A DNA stretch of 5,955 bases from Spirochaetales bacterium (GTDB lineage Bacteria > Spirochaetota > Spirochaetia > SZUA-6 > DRHE01): positions 1 through 5,955 of the forward strand of contig JAGLQP010000132.1 in the NCBI GenBank assembly GCA_023136785.1. Reading direction: 5' to 3'. Positions 1 to 4,095 of the stretch are shown piece after piece. The translations under genes were made by a program, and so were the position numbers. The notes beneath the pieces were generated by a model, which was not told the origin of the DNA, did no database searches, and saw only the letters and a list, made by a program, of their open reading frames with translations. Position 1 is the stretch's first letter; each line of letters opens with the position of its first letter.

Positions 1-1080
1 AGCGACCCGCAACGGCCAGAGAGCCTGAAGATCGAGAAGAGCGGTAAACAGGGCCCCCGCCTCAGCCACACTCTCCACGGCTTGAGTCAAGGACTCCGTT
101 CGAAACTGCTCGGTAACCGCTGCATAGGAGGCCTCACCCCGCTGCAGGAGTGTCGACTCGAGGCCTGTGGAATCCTGCCGCCAGATCGCATCCAGGGCGT
201 AGGCAATCCCCTCGGCAGTGCTGTCACTGGGTCCGGATACCAGCTGGCCGGCAAAGAAGAGAAACAGATCGTACTGGTCGTCGGCGGAATTGTCCCGGAT
301 CTGAGTGTTTAGACGACGGAAAGTCAGCCCGGCCCGATCCACCGTGCCTTTCTCCACCATCATCGACTCCAGATCGGCGGCAACCGCAGCCACAGCCTGG
401 TTTAAGGTTTCCGCCTCTGCACTGATCAGGGTATCCTCCTGATCAAGGGTTGAGGACAGAGCTCGGAAATCAGTGATCGATTGTCTCATGTTTTGCAGGG
501 CCGTATTCGCAGAGTTCACCAGGATGTTGCCGTAGCCTGCCTCGTCGAATCGATCCTTGTTGATCTCGAATCCTTCGAGATAGGTAGTAACGGCCTGCTG
601 GTATTGACCCGCCTCTATCTGGGCTTTGGCCCTGGCCATGATGTCACGAAACTGATTGACAAAGTAGATCTGCTCGACCCCGGCGGCCCGCAGCATATCG
701 AGCAACTCCGCCTCCGACTCATTCGGGTATGGGTTCAGATCCTCCAACTTATCCATCAGGGCTACGATATTTTCCAGATCATTTTCCCTGATCGCCGTAT
801 TCAAGTCGGCAAAGCCGGCGTCGATCTCGCCCCGGTGCGTGCGGATCCTATTCATCAGCTCTTCCGCCGCGTCGAAGCGGTCCGGGTCCTCTTTGACGAC
901 CTGGGACAACAGCAGGATAGCCTGGTTGTAGCGTTTCTCTTCGATAAGCTTCTCCACCTCCGCCAGGCGTTCCCGCGACTGCCTTTCCGCCCGACCGCGA
1001 GCCTGGACGCTGACCGCAGCAACCAGACAGAGGATGAGAGTCAGGAGAATGATTTTTCCCTTTACCGAAGGAGAATACAA
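1..1080 (-). CDS. Exported TPR-like repeat protein, N-terminal 360 residues (runs off left edge)
   Basis: The minus strand is open without a stop from 1080 to the window edge, so this is a 5' partial gene of at least 360 codons. The proposed start is TTG at 1080. An in-frame stop lies upstream at 1122-1120 and there is no in-frame ATG or GTG between them. A second TTG at 1101 is possible. Residues 7-27 form a signal peptide: a Lys-rich start (VKGK), a hydrophobic core (IILLTLILCLVAAV), and a signal peptidase I-type VQA end near residue 27. The mature part is acidic and mostly helical. TPR-like helix pairs lie at about residues 38-68 (EEKRYNQAILLLSQVVKEDP) and 147-178 (IEAGQYQQAVTTYLEGFEIN). 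From about residue 200 it becomes a long Ala/Glu/Leu-rich helical region. It is therefore likely periplasmic or envelope-associated, with a scaffold or binding role inferred only from the TPRs. It diverges from the UPF0164-type gene. No specific function is recognised. Confidence 0.82.
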   Translation of the reverse strand, partial: MYSPSVKGKIILLTLILCLVAAVSVQARGRAERQSRERLAEVEKLIEEKRYNQAILLLSQVVKEDPDRFDAAEELMNRIRTHRGEIDAGFADLNTAIRENDLENIVALMDKLEDLNPYPNESEAELLDMLRAAGVEQIYFVNQFRDIMARAKAQIEAGQYQQAVTTYLEGFEINKDRFDEAGYGNILVNSANTALQNMRQSITDFRALSSTLDQEDTLISAEAETLNQAVAAVAADLESMMVEKGTVDRAGLTFRRLNTQIRDNSADDQYDLFLFFAGQLVSGPSDSTAEGIAYALDAIWRQDSTGLESTLLQRGEASYAAVTEQFRTESLTQAVESVAEAGALFTALLDLQALWPLRVA

Positions 1081-1094
1081 CGCTGTTTGTGCCC

Positions 1095-1118
1095 CCAAAA
1101 CCGTTTTGAGGATTTTGG
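1095..1118 (-). repeat. Inverted repeat in the leader of the TPR-like gene
   Basis: On the minus strand, CCAAAA (1118-1113) can pair with TTTTGG (1100-1095). A competing smaller hairpin, CAAAA-CGG-TTTTG, uses 1108-1096. The G-run at 1095-1091 is the only Shine-Dalgarno-like sequence before the TTG start at 1080. Pairing would tie up its first base. The same DNA also overlaps the -35 element of the plus-strand promoter. A role in translation or protein binding is inference; the arms are short. Confidence 0.35.
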
Positions 1119-1134
1119 TCTACTCTACTATAGT
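1106..1134 (+). promoter_or_regulatory. Sigma70-type promoter, distal, for the UPF0164-type gene
   Basis: TTGAGG (1106-1111) and TATAGT (1129-1134) are separated by 17 nt. They match the TTGACA/TATAAT consensus at 4 of 6 and 5 of 6 positions. Transcription would start near 1141 and give a leader of about 125 nt before the ATG at 1266. This is the best plus-strand promoter in the divergent region. It was identified by eye only. Confidence 0.55.
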
Positions 1135-1155
1135 CTATATCATTATCGACGGAAA
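1127..1155 (-). promoter_or_regulatory. Candidate divergent promoter for the TPR-like gene, sharing the -10
   Basis: The 8-bp palindrome ACTATAGT (1127-1134) gives TATAGT on the minus strand as well, at 1132-1127. At 17-nt spacing the -35 would be TTTCCG (1155-1150), a weak match of 3 of 6. An alternative -10, GATAAT, lies at 1147-1142. With the shared -10, transcription would start near 1120, about 40 nt before the TTG at 1080. Confidence 0.4.
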
Positions 1156-1211
1156 ATACCCGGGCACGTACAGCGAAATGTCGAAACGACCGATAGTTTA
1201 GCTAGTGGACG

Positions 1212-1234
1212 AGAGTTTTTCCAAACTCTGGAAA
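1212..1234 (+). repeat. Two overlapping inverted repeats in the UPF0164 leader
   Basis: AGAGTTT (1212-1218), TTCC and AAACTCT (1223-1229) form a perfect 7-bp stem with a 4-nt loop. TTTCCA (1218-1223), AACTC and TGGAAA (1229-1234) form a perfect 6-bp repeat. They share bases and cannot both form. The second covers the -35 of the proximal promoter-like pair, so it may be an operator. As RNA, the two could be alternative hairpins in the long leader. Symmetry is seen directly; function is inferred. Confidence 0.4.
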
Positions 1235-1257
1235 GTTGCGCACTTTGGATGTATATT
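1229..1257 (+). promoter_or_regulatory. Candidate proximal promoter of the UPF0164-type gene
   Basis: TGGAAA (1229-1234, 4 of 6 against TTGACA) and TATATT (1252-1257) are separated by 17 nt. Transcription would start at about 1264, only one or two bases before the ATG at 1266, giving an essentially leaderless mRNA. This would fit the absence of a Shine-Dalgarno site there. The distal promoter at 1106-1134 is the stronger match. Confidence 0.33.
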
Positions 1258-1265
1258 TACTGTAG

Positions 1266-2498
1266 ATGAAGAGGATTTTGCTGCTCGTTACAGTTCTCTG
1301 TCTCTTGAGCGTTCCGGTGTTCGCGGATTTCTCCGACTTCTACTACAATCTCAACGAATCGTTGTCTCGATTTGCAGATCCCAACACGGGATTGACGGCT
1401 TTTCCCACCTTGCTGATTCCCCTGGGCGGAAAGCTCGAAGGCATGGGTACGGCCTACACCGCCGTAGCCTGGGATTCGGGGTATCTGGAGGCCAATCCCT
1501 CGGCCAGCTCCTCCCTGGAGATCACCGAACTTTCCTTCTATCACCACAGTTGGATCGCAGATTCAAATCTCGAGGGGGTGGTGTATACAATCCGCTACGA
1601 TGACCTGGGGATCGGTGTCGGGGGCAAGTTCCTCTACGTGCCCTTCACCGAATACAATGAGTGGGGGGAGAGGGAGAACCGCGGCTACATCTCCGAAACC
1701 GTAGCCACTCTCAATGTGTCCTACAACTTCTTTTCGGATTTCAACTTCTACGGTCTGGGAGTCGGGGCCAACCTCAAGACGGCCTACCGAAACATTCCCA
1801 CCGCCTTTTACCCGGATCAGTCCGTGCTGACGGCGATGGTGGATGTTGGAGTCCTGACCCGTTTCAATTTTCTGAAGTTCTTCATTTCCCGGAGCAAGAA
1901 TTTTTCCGTCGGCGGCGTGGTGAAGAATATCGGGATCCCGGCGCTTGGAGACCCTCTGCCCACCATGGCTACCTTGGGGATTGCCTACTCCCCGGTTCGT
2001 CCGATCACCTGGGCTTTCGATTTCAATCTGCCCTTCAGCTTTTTCCCGCAGGATGCACCTGCGGAGAATTGGTACGTGGCCACGGGATTCAACTTCGCGG
2101 TAACCAACTTCCTCTCCATACAGACCGGATTTCAGTGGAAGGGGGAGAACCCAAAAGTCAGCATCGGCAGCAGCGTCGATCTGGAAAAGGTCAGCTTTGT
2201 TCTGAACTACAACCTCGATCTTAGCGGCCGGATCGATCCTCTCGATAAGTTCAGCGTACAAGCCAAGCTCAATCTGGGTGACCGGGGTCGTCTTGCCGCA
2301 CAGAACCGGATCGATGGCCTGTATCTCAACGGGTTAGCGGCCTACGCCGAGGGGGACCTGGAAGAGGCTATCGATTTCTGGAAAAAGGTTCTGGAGATCG
2401 ACCCGAGCTACACCCCTGCCCGGGCCAACATTGAAACGGCACAAAAAGCCCTCGAGCTGCAGTCCGAGATGGAGGAACGCTTGAGAATCGGCGATTGA
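1266..2498 (+). CDS. UPF0164-type (PorV/FadL-like) outer-membrane beta-barrel protein with C-terminal TPR
   Basis: This 410-residue protein starts with a clear signal peptide (MKRILLLVTVLCLLSVPVFA, likely cut after Ala20). The start is ATG at 1266: the codon just before it is a stop, so no longer in-frame form exists. About residues 45-100 carry what I recognise as the UPF0164 signature: GGKLEGMGTAYTAVAWD (54-70), EANPSAS (75-81), and the TELSFYHHSWIADS stretch (87-100). Alternating aromatic/hydrophobic strands follow to about residue 338, as expected for a FadL/PorV-like barrel in the outer membrane. Family members have been proposed as porins or uptake channels for hydrophobic compounds; the substrate here is unknown. 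Residues 351-384 match a TPR (NGLAAYAEGDLEEAIDFWKK, then VLEIDP), followed by a helix to the end, probably periplasmic. No Shine-Dalgarno site precedes the ATG. rex follows after 33 nt. Export and barrel nature are fairly sure; function is not. Confidence 0.85.
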   Translation: MKRILLLVTVLCLLSVPVFADFSDFYYNLNESLSRFADPNTGLTAFPTLLIPLGGKLEGMGTAYTAVAWDSGYLEANPSASSSLEITELSFYHHSWIADSNLEGVVYTIRYDDLGIGVGGKFLYVPFTEYNEWGERENRGYISETVATLNVSYNFFSDFNFYGLGVGANLKTAYRNIPTAFYPDQSVLTAMVDVGVLTRFNFLKFFISRSKNFSVGGVVKNIGIPALGDPLPTMATLGIAYSPVRPITWAFDFNLPFSFFPQDAPAENWYVATGFNFAVTNFLSIQTGFQWKGENPKVSIGSSVDLEKVSFVLNYNLDLSGRIDPLDKFSVQAKLNLGDRGRLAAQNRIDGLYLNGLAAYAEGDLEEAIDFWKKVLEIDPSYTPARANIETAQKALELQSEMEERLRIGD

Positions 2499-2505
2499 CT
2501 TTCTG

Positions 2506-2520
2506 GTATCGATTCGATAC
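2506..2520. promoter_or_regulatory. Perfect 15-bp palindrome upstream of rex
   Basis: GTATCGATTCGATAC has perfect 7-bp arms around one central base. It lies 7 nt after the UPF0164 stop and 11 nt before the rex start. It could be a repressor operator or, as RNA, a 5-bp stem with a 5-nt loop. It does not resemble the canonical Rex operator (TTGTGAA...TTCACAA type). No convincing promoter was seen in the 33-nt gap. Confidence 0.45.
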
Positions 2521-2531
2521 GGTTTATCACC

Positions 2532-3206
2532 TTGAAAGATTCTGAAAAACCCAAAAAACCAAAACCCACGATCCCCGTGCAAACCCTGCGGAGAATCCCC
2601 TACTATCACCAGATCCTTTCCGATATGGAGCAGAAAGGCGAGCAGTTCGTCAGCTCCAAATATCTGGCCCATTTCTTCCATGTCGACGACACCCAGGTGC
2701 GAAAAGACGTGTCCGTGATCGGCTACAAGGGCAAACCCAAATCAGGATACTCGGTCTCCGGGCTAAAAGGGGCGATCGGGGATTTCCTCGGGATAAACAC
2801 GGAGAACACGGCGATCCTCATCGGGGTGGGAAGGCTCGGATCCGCCCTGATCGAGTATCCGGGCTTGAGCGAGTACGGACTGAAGCTGGTCGCCGTATTT
2901 GACAGCAATCCGGTCAAACAGGATAAAGTCATCGGCGGTTTTACAGTCCTACCGATGGAAAGCCTGAAAAGAGTCATTCAAAGCTTCGACGTGGGGATCG
3001 CGATCATCACCGTGCCCAAGAATGCAGCCCAAGGTGTCTGTGATCTGGTGGTGGAGCAGAACATCAAGGCGATCTGGAACTTCGCCCCTACACAGCTCAG
3101 TGCTTCCGCGGACGTGACCGTACGCAACGAGAACATGGCCGTGGGCCTGGCTTTGCTTTCCCACTACCTGAAAAAGAGGAAGGCGGAGAGCGCCATCTTC
3201 GCCTGA
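2532..3206 (+). CDS. rex: Redox-sensing transcriptional repressor Rex
   Basis: Rex is a cytoplasmic dimeric repressor that binds operators when NADH is low and releases them when NADH binds. It usually controls fermentation and respiration genes. The 224-residue length is close to the family norm. Residues 12-85 form the winged helix: IPYYHQIL (22-29), VSSKYLAHFF (40-49), the recognition-helix motif TQVRKDVS (54-61), and a wing ending GKPKSGYSV (67-75). The Rossmann NAD-binding fold follows, with GVGRLG at 98-103 and Asp124 (VFDSNP) at the end of the second strand, where the ribose is normally bound. FAP (184-186) and the NENMAVGLALLSHYL end are also Rex-like. The start is TTG at 2532. It is the only usual start codon between the in-frame UPF0164 stop and the winged helix, and no Shine-Dalgarno site is visible. 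It is probably co-transcribed with the upstream gene. Identification is firm; targets are unknown. Confidence 0.95.
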   Translation: MKDSEKPKKPKPTIPVQTLRRIPYYHQILSDMEQKGEQFVSSKYLAHFFHVDDTQVRKDVSVIGYKGKPKSGYSVSGLKGAIGDFLGINTENTAILIGVGRLGSALIEYPGLSEYGLKLVAVFDSNPVKQDKVIGGFTVLPMESLKRVIQSFDVGIAIITVPKNAAQGVCDLVVEQNIKAIWNFAPTQLSASADVTVRNENMAVGLALLSHYLKKRKAESAIFA

Positions 3207-3208
3207 CT

Positions 3209-3260
3209 CCGGAGCGCTGTCATGGACGGTTGCCTTGCGGCGCTCATCCCGGTTATTTTT
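3209..3260 (+). terminator. Probable intrinsic terminator after rex
   Basis: GAGCGC (3212-3217) pairs with GCGCTC (3240-3245) and can extend inward by G-U and G-C pairs. The outer CCGG copies (3209-3212 and 3249-3252) can also pair if 3245-3248 bulges out. TTATTTTT follows at once (3253-3260). It starts 3 nt after the rex stop and its T-tract overlaps the stop codon of the convergent gene. The minus-strand version lacks a T-tract, so it appears to act in one direction. Confidence 0.55.
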
Positions 3261-4032
3261 GATTTGCTACTGTTTTCTTGAAACTCTTGTAAACCGCGTA
3301 CAGGGGAAAATCGTACTTTTTCGATTCTACCAGCCGGGCGAAGTTCTTGTTCAGCTCCACAGGACTTCTGCTCATGACACGCTTGAGCATGCGCTCTTCC
3401 CGCTGAAGCTTCTTGAAATCGAACCTGCTCTCCAACGCTCGGATGAACTGAGCCGCCTCTTCGCGGACATCTTCGCCCAACTCCTGTCTGGCCGGCTCCA
3501 CGATCTGTTTGACCACATCCTCGATGCTGCTGGTCTCGTTTCTATGAAGAGCCGCCTCCACCTGATTCACGAAATCACTTTCCAGAAAGGTGATCCTGTC
3601 TACAATCACCCGCAGGTCGAGACGCTTTTTTGTGGCTGCCTTTGAGCTTATGTCCCGGCGACTTTGAAGAAAGAACACGGCCACGCCTGCGCCCAGGCCG
3701 ATCGCGATCTCGTCGATCACCGGCAGGGGATCCCTCACCACGAAGGACATGAAAAAATAGACAACCACAAATGCCAGGGCGGAGATCAGGAACTTGGGAA
3801 TGAAGCGCACGTCGCTGAGCCAGTTCTTCACTCCGACTTCGATCTGTCGGTACAGCTCGTTGCGAAACATGGTCAGGGCTTCCACCCTGGGCTCCATACC
3901 GTAGCGTCCCTCCACCTCGCTTCTCTCCAACCCACCGACGATCTTCCCGGGACTTCCGAAGGGATTCAGAAACAGAGAGGTGCCGTCTCTACGGAAGATA
4001 TGAAATATAAATACTCGATCCTTCTCCGCCAT
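3253..4032 (-). CDS. Hypothetical protein with two transmembrane segments
   Basis: I do not recognise a family for this 259-residue protein. The N-terminal part (1-77) is mixed, with Gly-rich segments (NPFGSPGKIVGGL, 23-35). Two hydrophobic segments follow: residues 79-99 (FLISALAFVVVYFFMSFVV) and about 109-123 (IAIGLGAGVAVFFLQ). A short loop between them (RDPLPVIDE) suggests an inner-membrane hairpin. By the positive-inside rule (RSRR and KKR just after the second segment), both ends are probably cytoplasmic. Residues 124-259 are highly charged and helical, with coiled-coil-like stretches around 140-220. No catalytic motif was seen and there is no signal peptide. The ATG at 4032 has a strong Shine-Dalgarno site and a promoter-like pair upstream. 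It follows the DnaE-family gene by 63 nt on the same strand and converges on rex. It may be a membrane anchor or scaffold, but that is only inference. Confidence 0.85.
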   Translation of the reverse strand: MAEKDRVFIFHIFRRDGTSLFLNPFGSPGKIVGGLERSEVEGRYGMEPRVEALTMFRNELYRQIEVGVKNWLSDVRFIPKFLISALAFVVVYFFMSFVVRDPLPVIDEIAIGLGAGVAVFFLQSRRDISSKAATKKRLDLRVIVDRITFLESDFVNQVEAALHRNETSSIEDVVKQIVEPARQELGEDVREEAAQFIRALESRFDFKKLQREERMLKRVMSRSPVELNKNFARLVESKKYDFPLYAVYKSFKKTVANQK

Positions 4033-4040
4033 TGGGTTAC

Positions 4041-4048
4041 ATCACCTC
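4041..4048 (-). promoter_or_regulatory. Strong Shine-Dalgarno site of the two-TM protein gene
   Basis: On the minus strand GAGGTGAT (4048-4041) matches the usual 16S 3' end over 8 bases and lies 8 nt before the ATG at 4032. This settles that start. It also shows that the organism uses Shine-Dalgarno sites, which makes their absence before the ATG at 1266 and the TTG at 2532 notable. Confidence 0.8.
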
Positions 4049-4063
4049 TATCTAGCCTGATAG
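4048..4063 (-). repeat. Inverted repeat at the predicted transcription start of the two-TM gene
   Basis: CTATC and GATAG (5-bp arms, 6-nt spacer) lie just downstream of the -10 element, spanning the expected start near 4058 and touching the Shine-Dalgarno site. This position would suit a repressor operator or a small 5' hairpin. The arms are short, so chance is possible. Confidence 0.3.
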
Positions 4064-4064
4064 A

Positions 4065-4094
4065 AAAATACTTTCCTCACCCCGTCCGTGTCAA
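4065..4094 (-). promoter_or_regulatory. Sigma70-type promoter of the two-TM protein gene
   Basis: A perfect -35 hexamer TTGACA (4094-4089) begins one base after the DnaE-family stop codon. TATTTT (4070-4065, 4 of 6) follows after 18 nt. Transcription would start near 4058, leaving about 26 nt of leader that contains the Shine-Dalgarno site. This would let the membrane protein gene be expressed apart from the polymerase gene. Confidence 0.6.
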
Positions 4095-4095
4095 G

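Noticed and set aside
1024..1035. Lipoprotein lipobox around Cys18 of the TPR-like protein
   Set aside because: The residues before the cysteine are L-I-L, without the small residue needed at -1, and a normal signal peptidase I site (VQA) lies further on.
481..1269. A 262-codon open frame on the plus strand
   Set aside because: It is the complement of the TPR-like gene. It has no signal peptide or recognisable domain, whereas the minus strand reads as a coherent exported helical protein.
1563..2261. A 232-codon open frame on the minus strand
   Set aside because: It lies wholly inside the UPF0164-type gene, has low-complexity composition, and matches no domain I recognise.
2499..2531. Canonical Rex operator upstream of rex
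   Set aside because: The palindrome there has no TTGTGA/TCACAA half-sites. No such pair was seen in the other intergenic regions either.
4037..4042. Minimal start-stop ORF (ATG TAA on the minus strand) in the leader of the two-TM gene
   Set aside because: Its ATG overlaps the Shine-Dalgarno sequence, so a ribosome bound there could not use it. It is probably chance.
4033..4095. Terminator after the DnaE-family gene
   Set aside because: There is a short T-run (TATTTTTC) but no stable GC-rich stem before it. The run is better explained as a -10 region following a perfect TTGACA.
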